A stretch of DNA of 64,000 bases from Haliclystus octoradiatus. Its lineage: Eukaryota > Cnidaria > Staurozoa > Stauromedusae > Haliclystidae. Positions within the stretch are counted from its first letter, which is position 1; each line of letters starts with the position of its first letter. The position numbers and the translations under genes were made by a program. Under the pieces are notes generated by a model. It did not search any database. It saw nothing but the letters and a program-made list of their open reading frames with translations, and was not told the origin of the DNA. Of this stretch, positions 38,401 to 53,400 are shown piece after piece. The stretch spans positions 15,232,110 to 15,296,109 of the forward strand of contig OU744452.1 of NCBI GenBank assembly GCA_916610825.1. The letters run 5' to 3'.

Positions 38401-41400
38401 TTTGATACATGTCTGAGTATGACATAATAAGATAAATAGTGATTCTTATCGCCCATTTTAATGTGAGAGACATTTAATGTCGAGAAAGTGAAAAACCGGC
38501 TTTTCTCGATATCGATGAAAAGTGGTGAAATCACACTTACGTCAACCTAGATGGTTGTTACTAAATATAGACTGCATATTTTTCATCTAGTTTTTCTATT
38601 CACTTTGATATATGCCGTAGAACTTTGTATAGGGACATTTATTGATCTACATGCCCTGTTTTAATTTCAGAGTCTTCATAGTAAAATAAAGTAAAAATCC
38701 TGCTTTTGAAATAGCCAAAATATCCTTTAACTAAGCTTGGAGGGCTGTATCTAAATCAATATTTAATATATTTTAACCTAGTCATTCTAGCTCACTTAGA
38801 ACATTCTGAGAGCTATATCTAATGATAACTAGTGATCTGCATGTTTCGTTATAACTTCTGAGACCTCATATAGTTAACTTTGTTTACATCCACTCAAGCT
38901 ACCACGTTCATTATAATCACGCCGTTAAAGACAACCTTTCTTATATCCACTGTTGCTATTTATTACGTTTAAAACATTAACTCAATTAAAACTGTACTCT
39001 TCTCATTATTCACACGATTTTTTATTACGTTTAATAAAATTATCGCCATCAAAATACGACTATTCATTAATACAAAACTTTTCTGAAATCCACACCAAAC
39101 GCCATTCTTTACGTTTATTTTCATCACGCCAGTAAAATTAACTTTCCTTATATCCACGCAACTCGTGGAATGCTGAAGAGTTTTATTTATATTCTAAATA
39201 ATAGACTTTCGGATAACAATAGGAAATTTACATAGTGCTATAGTCACTGAAGCGCGAAATGCATACCAAGCATTCCTTTACTAGCGTGGAAATAGCCAAT
39301 CCGTTGAATCTGTCATCGTTGAGAATATCATAACACAGGTGCGAAATATTTTTGTGGTCATCCCTGATAAGTTTATGCATGGTTTATGTAAAAATAGACT
39401 TGAAGCGATGACATTTACTCTGTGGGCATCGAGATGCATTTTATGGTTTGATTCTGTGTGCCTTCCTTTCGTGACATGTTCGTTTGTACAGTTACATGTC
39501 ATAACTAAAGTAGACAATAGACAATTAGACATAGCATGATTTTCTTAGCTTTTAATCGACGAATAAAACATTGGCCAATATTCTGTGGTACAATCAAATA
39601 TAAATTAGATGTCTACAATTTTTTGCTAGATTTTATGTAAAGTCATGTTAAACTTTTATGAAGATAAATGTGAAACTAAACAAAAACACAGCAAGTTATA
39701 GTGGCTCAAGAATGAAACACTTGGAAATCTGAAGTTTATGTTCTAGAGTCTAGACTGACAACTTTTAGGCAATCCCAGGACATTGACTCCAACATTTTTG
39801 TCGATTGTCCGTATTTCTTTAGAAATAATAAGATGGTTTTGTGGTATGCGTGATTTCAAAACAATAGTTTATATGAATAATTTTAAGTAATTCGAAGTCG
39901 AAGTGATCAAATTACGTTGGATTTCTTTTGTTTGTTCAAGTCAACACATTAGTGTGAATTAATGTCGAAACACATGCGATCAGTATGAAATAAATAAAGC
40001 GACGACGTCTCGTCGGAAAACACACAGAAACAAACAGTTTGCTGTAACCCGTAAGAGTAGTCAAAAACTTTTGAGTCAATAATAGTGTTTTATATATATA
40101 AAAGAGATAGTATGTATATATATAATCTCAACTTTTGTGGAATGTTTAAGGGTGGCGAATCCAGAGACATAAACTTCGAGTTTTTCTGAGTGTTGATTGT
40201 TGTGGCAATATATTAAATTTCATTTATTTTGTTTTGTGAAATCTTTTAAATCAATTATCTGAAATCTTGCATACATATGTAGATTGACATGCAAAACATA
40301 AAGCACTTGATTTGTTTGATTGTAGCACAATACATTCAAAAGCATTACACAATTTTCGTCTAAACATTATCTAAATATCAGCAACCATTGAAATTTCGAC
40401 CTAGGTTATTAAGGCTAACAACGTTTCTAAAGCGTAGCGACTGAAAATGTCGCTTTTCCAAATATATTTTCTCGCTTCAGTGCAGTCTTTCAAACTCATC
40501 AAATCAAGCCTTTCATACCAATTCCTAAGTTCAATTGTCTCTATAATAATAAAATCATGCTATGTCTAATTGTCTATTGTCTACTTTAGTTATGACATAT
40601 AACTGTACAAACAAACATGTCACGAAAGGAAGGCACACAAAATCAAACTATAAAATGCATCTCGATGCCCACAGAGTAAATGTCATCGCTTGAAGTCTAT
40701 TTTTACATAAACCATGCGTAAATTTATCAGGGATGACCACAAAAGTATTTCGCACCTATGCTATGATATTCTCGACGATGACAAATTCAAACCTCACACT
40801 TGTCAAAATAAACGATTATCTCTGCGGAAGCCACGCTTTTTTATGCATCGTGTAAAACTAGTCATTGCATAGGATATGTTAGGTTTTGAACATTTTAATT
40901 ATTCAAACAGAATTTTTCAGAATGTCACCTTCATAACCATCTAAAAAAACCTGTGAAATGTCTATTGTAAAGATGAAATAGTGCTATTCGAAAATTATTA
41001 GTGTTTTCCCCATTCACTTGACCTATTAATTTAAAGGGACCTTGGTACCCCACTTCCTGGTGGAATTTGAAAATAAAATTTTGGCAATCTTATTTTTAGA
41101 CCCCTCTGACAAATAAATTGGATTGTGCATTTCACATTTCAAAACTAAGTTTTTTTGGGACCAGTCTAATATATATGTTTTAGTAATCATAAATGCCATG
41201 CATCTAATTAGGGTTTCTCACTAGTAGTACATCCCCTTACTCGAAGAAAATATTGATGACCCTGGTTGTGTATTTTGAAATGATCCTGATCCCAATATAT
41301 ATTTCAATCTATTGTTTGGGAACACCAAAATTGCTTATGTGAAAAAATACTATTATTCATTAGCATCTTTCGTGTTCATAACGTTTCTTTGTGATTCGTG

Positions 41401-44400
41401 GCATTTTCGCTGCACCATGTAAATATCAAATGCTCTGATTTGTCTCATCATGATTGATTGATTTGTATCGTATATCATGTAAAAGTAATTCCTGTTTGGT
41501 AGTAACTATTGAGTCTTAGTATCGTAGGATGTGGAACATGTTCCTGCCTTGTGAGAGTAGAAACAGCTGTGTTCCAAACCCAATTGCAAATCCTTGGTTA
41601 TCCACGCTTAGGTAAAAAATTCATCATTTCCGTGTGGAGGAACAAAACTTATGCTATCCTTATATATAAGGATATATTTGAGTATTTTGTAATTTGATCA
41701 ATTCGTCTTGATATTTTAGCACATGTGACTTTTCATTGCCTGATGCTGATTTGAGACTTCCTTGATACTAGCGTCAATAATGTTTCGATTCCTTCATGCC
41801 ACAATCACTCTGAAGATAAATTGTACGGTATGGGGCTATTTATCACAATATACATAATAATCACAACAGTATGATTAATAATAACATTGTGAATTGAAAC
41901 ATGCAATAGTTTTTCTCTATTGTTGGACATTCAACAATATAAATTTCCCACCGGGTGAATTTTTATGACCAAATGCCCTCACTTCCATCAAGGTAAGAGT
42001 ACGATCACCACCAATCCAAACCACAAGATAACGGCCAGTAACATGATTGTCACATGTGAAAGTGCGGATTGATTCAACAGCGTATGGTATACTACTAACA
42101 CACCTGCACATGCGATAAAGATACAAATAAGTTGCAGTTGAAGATGAGTGCAGAAATCTACCCATATCATTTCCGACTCAGAAAGAACCTTAGAATTATC
42201 TTTTTGATTGAAAAGTTCATTCACATAGAGTTTATACCTTGAGTAGTTTGGAGGATTTGTCCTTAGCGACAAGCTAATGTCTTAGCTTAAGGATAGTTTA
42301 AACATTTATTATAGCAGTGTATGATACTTGCTGTAGAGGTCTAGGGGAGACAGAACTGATGACACCGCTATATAAAAATTCTGTAAATTTCTGTAGATAT
42401 ATGTAACTAACTTGTTAATGTTCCCCAATAAACAAGCACTTGTGGTCACGGGGTGACTTTTGGTCATCGATTGATTGTAATATGTATAATGTTGTTGTTA
42501 TTGCTACCATTATTATTATTATATATTAGCAATGAGTGTTGGTCCATAATGGACCATGTGTTATAAAACTTCAAGTCAGAACACTGATAACTAAACAATT
42601 GACTAAGCTGAATATCACTGTATAATACGGAGAGTGAACTTTTGTTTAGAACATGAGACACAATACGCATTGAAACGATTTACAATTACTCAAGATATCT
42701 TAATCATTTCCTTCATAAAAATTCAAATCAAATCACATCAATTGAGTCGATTGAAATGTATAGAGTCCACCGGTCAAATTAATGCATTTAACGTAGCTAT
42801 ATCTATACACGGAAGAACTTTATTTGATGTGCTGAATGGAAGTCAAAACACATTAATTATTACAAATTACAAATAATCAATCAAATTTAGAAATCTGAAA
42901 TCATCAATAAAAAAACAATTCAAATCCGATCCGATCCGAAGACCTCAAATATCAACCCGAAACCGACACGATACGATCGGATTCCGCTCGGTTTTGATTC
43001 ACAAATCTTTATTGCAATATATTTATAACATCTGATAATATTATCATATGATAGTATATGTGCCTAAATATTTTTGATCGTCATAATCTCAGCAAGTAGG
43101 CCTGCGATTTTCATGGCAGTCTATCAAAATACTATAAGAGTTAGTTGAAAATAGAATTTTATAACTAAAAGCAAGACGTGCAAAATAATCCTCATAGTGC
43201 TTCTTGTTATCAAATTTTCAAGAATAATAGCATCAACATTCTTTTAAAATGAAATAAAATTCTATAATAAATCGCTATACTAATTCTATATTGATATTAT
43301 GTTACATCTTGTTGTCAATATTTCTACGTGCTATTTGTAATATATTACAGATGTAGAATGAAAGAAAGGACGATTATGAATAAATTAGTTTTTTTATAGA
43401 AAAACAGAAACATTCATTTTGCCAGATTCGTGATATGAATATTTATTCAGAATTTATTGAAACGGCGCGATGATTTATAGAGTGGACATGTTTAGTGCAG
43501 CTTAGATATAAAATACCATAGCCGATGGTAGTATTTAAATGCTCATGTTATGATGTCTGATGAAAAGGATTTACTTATATAGAAAATGAATCTACTTTAC
43601 CTTGCATTTGATCGAGATATGAAATGATCATTTTTGTCAGAATTATTTCGAATAGAAGACAATTTATATTTTATTCTTATCAGGCTTACATTCTCGTTCG
43701 ATAAAAGATGGTTTTTAACTTATTATTGCTTAGTGTATTAAATCAGAGAACCCGCTATTATGTATTTAAATGTTGTTCGGAGATTATGCCGCTCGTATAG
43801 TTTTTATTTGGATCTCATTTGGAAAATGGTAAGTTGTATTTAATAAATATTGTTTGCTATGATCGATTATTTCATGCAAACTTTTTCGCTTTTTATTTTT
43901 GTAACACAAGGTTTGTTACATTCATCCAAACTGTATTAACTATTGAAAAATGTTTTTGAATTATGTTTTTGTGTTTTTAAATTCAAAGCGAAATTTTTGA
44001 ACGCTGAAAATATTATGATTATTATTATTTATCACAAATCATACGCTCAATTCAATTTAATTTTGTTGAATTTGATATACCTGAATTTAGCTTTATTAAA
44101 TGTTGATCGACGATGAGAACAAGACACAGCTATTTTTATTCTCGAAACTGTAGTAACATACTGTGTTCTTATTCTTATAGCAAATCAATAAAATGAAATT
44201 TTAATTTTAATCGATGTTTACAATTCCTTCATTAATTATTGAAGCAAAATCTGAAAATAAAAGCCTGCCTGCTCATAACCAAATGATTCATATTTTTATA
44301 TTAAATCATGAATTATAGAAATACTTTTGTGCAGTGCCTTGATTAATTCGAAACTCTGTAATTTTAGACTGTAGACAGATAATCTCTTCGAACTTTGGAT

Positions 44401-47400
44401 ATTTTTTCGAATTAGTCGAACGCCAACGTCATTTTGAAAATTCTTGCAAGTTAATTTGTTTTTATGCCCTGCGATAGATTGTTCATTTCAAAACAGATTG
44501 CTTGCTTAGTGTTCTCACAAATAATATATCAAAATAACCTTTTTAAAAGTGAAATGTTTGTATCGCGATTTTGAGAAAAGTAATGAACGGCATTTTGTTT
44601 CATTAATAAATTAAAGACCTATAAAGTCTCTTTAATTTTCAAAGCATTTGTGCCGCGCTATATGTATTGCTGATATCAACACTACATGAAATAGCTCTAC
44701 GTTTCTTTGATTTCAAAACATATTTCGTATGGCCTAGTTATACTGGTAATTCAATGTAATTCAGTATTTCGTATTGTTTTAATTATCATAAAACTGATTC
44801 AGTTTCAAGTTTCACTTGTTCAAACAATTTACTCGCAGCTTTTAAATTCAAAGCAAAATATTTTTGTTCTGGAGATTTCAATTTAAATTCGATTTGGCTG
44901 CCCGCTAGATTATCGACCTATGAAATTTTTCAAAATCTCTGAATTTTTTAATACAATGATATCAAATAAAGTATTAGATGAAGTATATTACAGGGTATAT
45001 TATTTAAAAACAACGTCACAGACCCTTACTTTTCATACAACAAATTTGTTACTGTACACGGCTATCTAGACACAAATGTTTGCATAATTTCCCAACAACG
45101 GATTATCTGTATTATTTCGCCAGTAAGACGTACATAAGTCGCGGACAGACAAAGAAATATCGAAATATAGAAATATCAAAATATAGAAAATTCGAAATAT
45201 AATGATATATAAACAGACAGTATTATTAATATAAGTAGATAAGTGATATAAACAGACAGTATTAATAATATAAGTAGATAAGTAGATCAGTTGAAAGTGT
45301 AAATACCATTTTTATGAGAACATGTAACATTGAAGTTATACTAATAGATCATAGAAAATAGATCTCGATTACTAGCAGTCTTACCTGCGTTGATGTTTTG
45401 CCTGGAATAAACTACCATTGATGTTATTTAGGATGTAACAAATAAAATGTGGATCATTTTTAATTCTGTCTGCCAAGTATCAGTCAATAGGAAGGTTTAG
45501 ATTCGTAACGCAGACAGTATCGAAGTTGAAATTGAAATATTTTGAAGACTGGGACGGAATTGTCTTCGTTGTCTGTCGAAAGCTGTTTAGATTGATAACA
45601 AATACGAGATAGTTGGAAACATTTTTACAAAATGGTAGATTGGTCGCTAACTGTGTTGACCTGTAAAGTCTTTGAAGTGACTTGTTTATTGGTGATTCAT
45701 TAGATAAAGCTGCTTTATGGAAGTTAGAAAGAATGGGAAGAAAATCCCCAGCCAATTTTTCCTTATTTGTCTTTGGATCGAATACAATGCCTTTGTTTTG
45801 AAATTTGGGTCTTGTTTACAAGTTGACAGAAATTATTGCAAAGCCGCCTTTTTGTTTCAAATTGCTATGGAAACAACCAAACCCCGGTTTCATAAAGCGC
45901 GGGAAAATAGACTTCGTTCGTTTTCAGCAGTACAAAGACTTCAAAAAACTTTGTTATGGACGAAGCTGTCAGTAAAAACTTTCCTGGGGTGATTCCCTAA
46001 ACATGCGCACTCTGGATGCGCATAGGGACAGTTGACTTTGACTTTGACTTCTTTTGAATATAAACCTCTCTAATCAAAACATGAAGCAACCAAACATGCA
46101 GTATAAGCACAGCTGTCCTGACAAGCCAGAAAGAATCAATGCAACGCAAATCAAAAGGAAAATTAGTAAAAAAAAACAAAGCAGGTTATGTACAACTATT
46201 TGCAGTTTCGTATCAGATAATATGCTATTTAATTCAGTTTGTTTTGAAATGACTGAAACAATCGGGAAGAACCACCGTAAACTCACACACATAAAGACAA
46301 CTCTACAAATCTCTAGTGCATTTAGTATTAAATTATTTGCTAGATATGTGTTTAAATATATCGCTTGTGTTGTTCACTATTTTCCTAAATTTCATGAAAC
46401 AATTGTGCTTAAGTTTGGATAGGGTTTTGCCATTATAGCGGTTAATCAATCAAATTTCAATGGTCAAACCGTTATCATCTAACAAATGGTATTGAATACT
46501 TACAGTTTTGCATTTGTTTGTGATGGCATTGGTTGATCTTGCAATTGTATTGTGATATCATCGAGGTGATTTGCAAAATGATCATTTCTATTGTAAAGAA
46601 TTACTTTGGTGATTGTGCTTTTCGGTAGTCCTAAATCGACATACCACCAAGGATTGGACTCGAGTACAGTAATTGCATATGAATTAACGGCAGTGTCAAT
46701 ACCAGAATCTCCATCAATTGCGTATGTGCAGGATAAATAATCATCATAACGAACAGACGACTGTGAACACTGTTTGTTGGCCAAATCGATTTCTATACAA
46801 TGAAGAGATTATAAACAGTATTGAAAGGTTGCAATGCCATGTGCGTTTAAACTCAACTAATTGCAGAGCTCGCTTACATAGATGCCATCATGAAAGGATA
46901 TTTGACAATAATATACAACCTGTCTACATATCAATGAACGCAATTTGATATTTTTATTCAACATCGCATCAGTATTGATGTTCTTATTGTCATAGCAATA
47001 ACCCTCTTTAGAGTTTGAAAGTTTCATTGTTCTGATTTGGAAATAGAATTATCCCGCGTTTCTTCCCTAGAGAGTGGGATTAACAATGAGAAATAGGAAA
47101 TCGACAAGTAACTCCGAAGAGGCTTATAGCCTCTATTTATATGTTTTAGTAATCATAAATTTCATGCATCTAATTAGGGTTTCTCACTTGTACATCAATG
47201 AGACCCTTTAATCGAAGAAAAGATTGATGACTATGGTTTTGTATTTTGAAGTGATCCTGATCCCAATATATATTTCAATCTCTTGTTTGGGAACACCAAC
47301 ATTGCTGATGTGAAAAAGTGCTATTATTCATTAGCATCTTTTGTGTTCATAACGTTTTTTTGTGATTCGTTGCATTTTTCGCTTCACAATGTAAATATTC

Positions 47401-50400
47401 AATGCTCTTTCGTCATCATTGATTGACTTGGATCTTATATCATGGAAAAGTAATTCCTGTTTGGTAGTAACTATTGAGTCTCAGTATCGTAGGATGTGGA
47501 ACATGTTCCTGCCTTGTGAGAGTAGAAACAGCTGTGTTCCAAGCTCAATTGTAAATCCTTGGTTATTCACGCTTAGGTCAGAAATTCATAATTCCCCGTA
47601 TGGAGGAACACAACTTTGCTATCCTTATATATAGGGATATATCTGAGTATTTTGTAATTTGATAATTTAGTCTTGATATTTTAGCACATGGGACTTTTCA
47701 TTGCCTGATGCTGACTTGGGGCTTCCTTGATACTAGCGTCAATCAATGTTTCGATTCCTTTAGTCATGCCACAATCACTCTGAAGATAAATTGTACGGCA
47801 TTGGGCTATTTATCACAATATACATAATAATTCAATAAGAGTCTTCTTAGATAATGATTTGACGCAATAGCTGACAGCAAACATATTTATTAATGAAGAA
47901 CAACGTTTCGGGTTCTCAACTGAGCCCTTTTTCAAGTTAAATACAAGGTAAAAAAGTAATCTAATTTATGGTTTTTACATAATAAATAGCTATAATAAAA
48001 TGTCATCCTTGAATTGGGATGAAATTTACGAAAATAGTTTTTATCTTATTGAATCAGATTGTCCATTCAGGCAAGGATTCAGTTCTTTAATGAAAATCAT
48101 TTCAAAGAGCAAACAATATAATTTGTCTTTGCAGCGACGTAGAATTGGGAATTGATTACCGATATCCTTAGGGGCAAGACCGTGTGCATTTTTTAGATGT
48201 TTTTACCAACAGCAGAAGATTGTCTTGCATGCTCTTTTACTCGTTCGTGTAGATGCCGGCAAGTAAAACCGACATAGTTTGCTTCACACAAACCACACTT
48301 AAATTGGTACACTACGCATTGTTGATTTAAAATCTTTGGTTTTTCCTCATGGTATCTGAGATCATCAATATTTTTTTTACTTTTAAAAACAGGTCTAAAA
48401 TTTATGCTGATTTTGTTGCTTAATCGGCTAAGTTCTGTTCGTACATGATCGGCCGATCGCTGTTCTTTAAAAGGTAATATAATATTTACAGTTTATCATC
48501 TACATTATTTACTGTGTTTGAAACATTCATATCATTATTAAAATTTGGAATAAAACTAAATTTACATACAATGGAATTTAAAAGAGAAGCTGGATATTTA
48601 AGTTGGTTAAAAATACATTATATATTTTCACACTCCTCGTCAAAAAGACGTCCAGAGGTGCATAAGCGCGTTGCACGGTTTATCATTGTTTTCAAAAGTC
48701 CTGTCTTATAGCGTTGGTCGACATGGCTCTTGTAATGAAGAAGTAAACCGCTATCAGTTGATTTACTGTGAATTACTAGTTTCAAAACTGTTTCCGAGTT
48801 TTAAAATTGAAATTCCAACAAAAGACAATCGATTACTATTCTCCATTTCCATTGTAAAGGACTGTTAAAATGATCATGTGATAACAACAACAACAATATT
48901 AACATTATTTGTGTTTGGTTAATTGATTAGCACGTGGCATTATAGGGCGTATAAGATTGTAAAGTGTGTTTGTAATTTATCAGTTGAATTATGTAGTCAA
49001 AGTGTTGACACTGATCTTATGTTTATGAAAATTATATTGTTATGGTTATAACTTGAAGCCTGTGTGTTTTATGAACCATCTGGTTTATGTTTGGTCATTT
49101 GATACTTACAACATGTTATGGGCCCAGTCTAAACTTTGTGTTTTGATTTGGATTGCTTGCTGGATTATTTTGAAAATTGAAAATGGCGTCTGATGACAAA
49201 CATCCTAGTATTGAGAAGTTAACTGATAGCAATTGGCCTATATGGAAATTACAAATGCTGGCGTATTTTGAATCCCCTGAGCTATACAAACTGTTGACTG
49301 GGGAAGAACGTGAGCCAACGCCATTATAAATCAACCCTCCGCCAAGTGATGAAGATCTCCGTAAATTTATCGAAAAGAGTTGCAAGTATGCTGTCAAGGC
49401 TGCTAGAGTGAAGTCAATTTTATTTCAAACGGTCTCCACTAGCCAGATACACATTATTGCTAAGCAGGATTTAAATACACCAAAACTTATGTGGGATGAA
49501 TTAATTGGAACGGTTGATCGTCCTTCGTTATAAAATAAATTGGATTTGCTCACACGTCTGTTGGATATCAAAATGGTTTCTGGTCAATCAGTCGTTATGT
49601 ATTTCAAATATTTACAAGATGTTACGGAGAGATTAGCGGCGTTGGGTGCACCGGTAGATAAAGACCTTCAAGTGGCAATTTTATTACGTGGTTCAGTCTG
49701 GAATTTGCATCTCCAAGAACTGCATATATTGCGAAAGGTGATGTCTCAATTGGTGAACTACAGGAAGCCTTGAAAACGGAAGAAAGACGTTTAAACATGA
49801 CTGTAAAAGTGGCGAGTCTGTGTTGTTTGTTTCTGGTAGAAATTACCGACAAAGTGGTACTCAAAAAGGACCTTCTGGTTCCTGTTATGGGTGTGGCAAA
49901 TATGGACATTACCACAGAGACTGTCCAACTGACCCATACAAGGGTAAAAGGAAAGCCAATAATCACTATGCAAAAATTGTAAAACATACTGATTGTACTG
50001 ATGATGATGATGATCAAAAAGGTTTTACTGGTAATGATATATTTGTTGCCATTCATGATAACAATTATGCAAAATGTTTTGCTTCTAATGACTGGTTAAT
50101 TGACTCTGGTGCCAGTCGACATATGTCTAATGATAATTCGAATATGATTAACTATACATCTTTCAATTCTCCTGAGCCTGTTAATTTGGGGAATAGAAGT
50201 AAATGTGAGGCTGTTGGAAGTGGTACTGTGATTTTAAAAATGCCTGCTGGAGATTGTCCTGATGAACATGTTATAAACAATGTGTTGCATGTTCCTCAAC
50301 TAGCTCACAATTGTTATTCTGTTGCTGATGCTGCAACAAGTGGTTGTTCTGTTGCTTTTACAAATGCCGACTGTGTTATTCAAAGTTATAATGGAATGGA

Positions 50401-53400
50401 GAAGTTATTGCTAAAGGTGTTAAAAATGGTAAACTGTACCAACTGTTATGTAACAAAGTAGACCATAAGTGTAATGCTGCTATAAATTGTATTGATTTAT
50501 AGTACCAACGGCTTGGTCATGCAGGTTCTGATCGGATCAAGGAAGCCCAAAGTCTACTTGATGGTCTAGGCACTCTTGGAAGTAATGAATTATCTTTTTG
50601 TGAAAACTGTGTTATGGCTAAACAGCATCGTCTACCTTTTAAGAAGAAATCATCAAATGACATTAAATCTCAAGGTAAATTGGACTTGATTCATTCTGAT
50701 GTATGTGGCCCCATGTCTGAGCCTTCATTTATAGATGACTATACACGCTGTTGCAAGGTATATTTTATTAAGCATAAATCTGAAGCTCTTGATAAATTAA
50801 AATTTTTGAAGCAGAAGCTGTGAATGAATGTGGGCGAAAAGTAAAAGCATTCAGAATCTGTACACACTGCAGCTTTTATAAGAAACAGAATGCCTGTTGC
50901 CTTACTTGATGTAACACCTTCTGAACGCTGGTATGGCAAAAAGCCAAATTTGAAACAAATGAAAGTTTTTGGTTGTACTGCTTATGTTTTGAAGTCTTCT
51001 AAAAAGAAATTTGATTATAGGTCTGTTAAGGTACGATTTATTGGATACGATAATGGTACCCATGCATTTCGTTTATCGAATGAGGAAACAAAAAATTACT
51101 TGTTCGCCGAGATGTTGTTTTTAATGAAGATGATTTTGGCAGTAATGGTAGATCAGTAGATGTGAATGATGATGTTCCTGTATCTGATATATTATCGACC
51201 CCTTTAAACAAAGATGCTACACCTATTGTGCAACCTTCTATTGATAATGGATGTGATACTGCTACATCAATAAGTCGTCCTATTTGGAGAAGGACAGAGC
51301 CTAATAAATTTGGTGATCGGGTTACTGGTGTTGATATAGATAATATTGATTCATTGAAATTTTGTTCATCATTGTTCTCATTTATTATATTTTGCTAGTG
51401 GAATCTTTGAACACAAGTCTATCAATGAAGCTTTGACCTCTGAGCAATCTGTACAATGGAAAGAAGCAACTGACAAGGAATTTGCTTCATTGAAAGAAAA
51501 TGCAAACTTGGAATTTGGAAGATTTACCTGCAAATAGAACAGCGATTGGATGTAGATGGGTGTTTAAAATTAAAGAAAAAAAGGTACAATAGAAAAGTTT
51601 AAAGGTAGATTAGTGGCTAAAGGTTACTCTCAAACGTTTGGTATAGATTATAACGATACTTTTGCACCTGTCATCAGATTCAATACTTTGCGTGCATTAG
51701 TTGCTATGGCAGTTAAATAGAACATGGTAATTCACCAATAGGATGTTGTCACTGCGTTTTTGAATGGTGATTTGGATGAAATTATATATATGGAGCAGCC
51801 ACCTGGTTGCATTGAAGCAGGAAAAGAACATATTGTTTGTCAGTTGAACAGATCTTTGTATGGCTTAAAACAAGCGTCAAAATGTTGGAATAATATTCTG
51901 TTGTGTGATTTTTTTAAAAATCTCGGTTTTACACAGTGCAAAACAGATAATTGTGTCTTTATTACTAATTAATCCTCTTACTATTATTGCTGTGTACGTA
52001 GATGACTTAGTCTTAATGACCAGCCTTGATAAGGATATGGTTAATTTGAAAGCTAAATTATCAAGTAGATTTAATATGTCTGACTTGGGTCAACTTCATC
52101 ATATTCTTGGAATTAATGTAGATATCAACAATGAAAGGTTATTATTAGATCAAGCATCTTATATTGATAAATTAATTACAAGATTTAATATGGATAATGC
52201 AAATATAGCTACAACACCATGTGATTCAAATGTGACACTCAAAAAGAATGACGGTGTATCACAACAAGTTGATAAAACATTATTCCAATCTTTAATAGGA
52301 AGTTTGCTATTTGCGGCAATAGCCACTAGATCTGATATGCAATTTGCTGTTGCAAATGTTAGTCGTTATTGTTCCAATCCTGACCAGTCACATTTCACGG
52401 CTGCTATAAGGATATTACGCTATTTAAAAGGGACAAAACATCTTAGTATCAAGTACGAAAACAGTGGGAGCACATTGCTTGGTTATAGTGACTCTGATTT
52501 TGCTGGAGATATTGATGATCGTCACTCAACATCTGGATGGGTTTTTGTACTTGCTGGAGGTCCAATTAGTTGGCATAGTTCTAAACAGAAAACTGTTTGT
52601 TTATCAACTGCTGAAGCAGAATACATTGCGTTATGCAGTGCTACAAAAGAAGCTTCTTATAACACATTTACTTAGTGAAGTTAATTGTAATGTAAAACCT
52701 ATAACTATTAAAGAGGACAATCAAGCTGCAATAGCAATGTCAAAAAACACAGTTCATCATGCCAGAACAAAGCATATAGATATCAAGTGTCATTTCATCC
52801 GTGAGGCTGTGTGCACTAATAAAATTATTATTGAATATTGTAATACCAAAGAGATGATTGCTGATATATTAACAAAGCCTTTACCAAAATGTCATTTTTA
52901 ATATTCTCCAAGGAGTTATGGGTTTTAGTTGTTGAAAACATGAGTGGGAGTGTTAAAATGATCATGTTGACAACAAAACAACAATATTAACATTAATTTG
53001 TTTTTGGTTAATTGATTAGCACGTGACCTTATAGGGCGTGTAAGATTGTAAATTGTGTTTGTAATGTATCAGTTGAATTATGTTGTCAAAGTGTTGACGC
53101 CGATCTTATGTTTATGAAAATTATATTGTTATGGTTTTTACTTGAAGCCTGTGTGTTTTATGAACCATATGGTTTGTGTTTGGACATTTGATATTTACAA
53201 GAAGGACAAGGATGGATGAATGCCATACCGAGGCAGAAAGGTTTTTATCTATTTTAAATAACATTCATTCATCCTTGTCCTTTACAATGGAAATGGAGAA
53301 TAGTAATCGATTGTCTTTTGTTGTAATTTCAATTTTAAAACTCGGAAACAGTTTTGAAACTAGTATTCACCAAAAATCAACTGATAGCGGTTTACTTCTT

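Noticed and set aside
37779-38590. CRISPR-like array
   Set aside because: The 202-bp units repeat in full without unique spacers and lie inside a eukaryotic transposable element.
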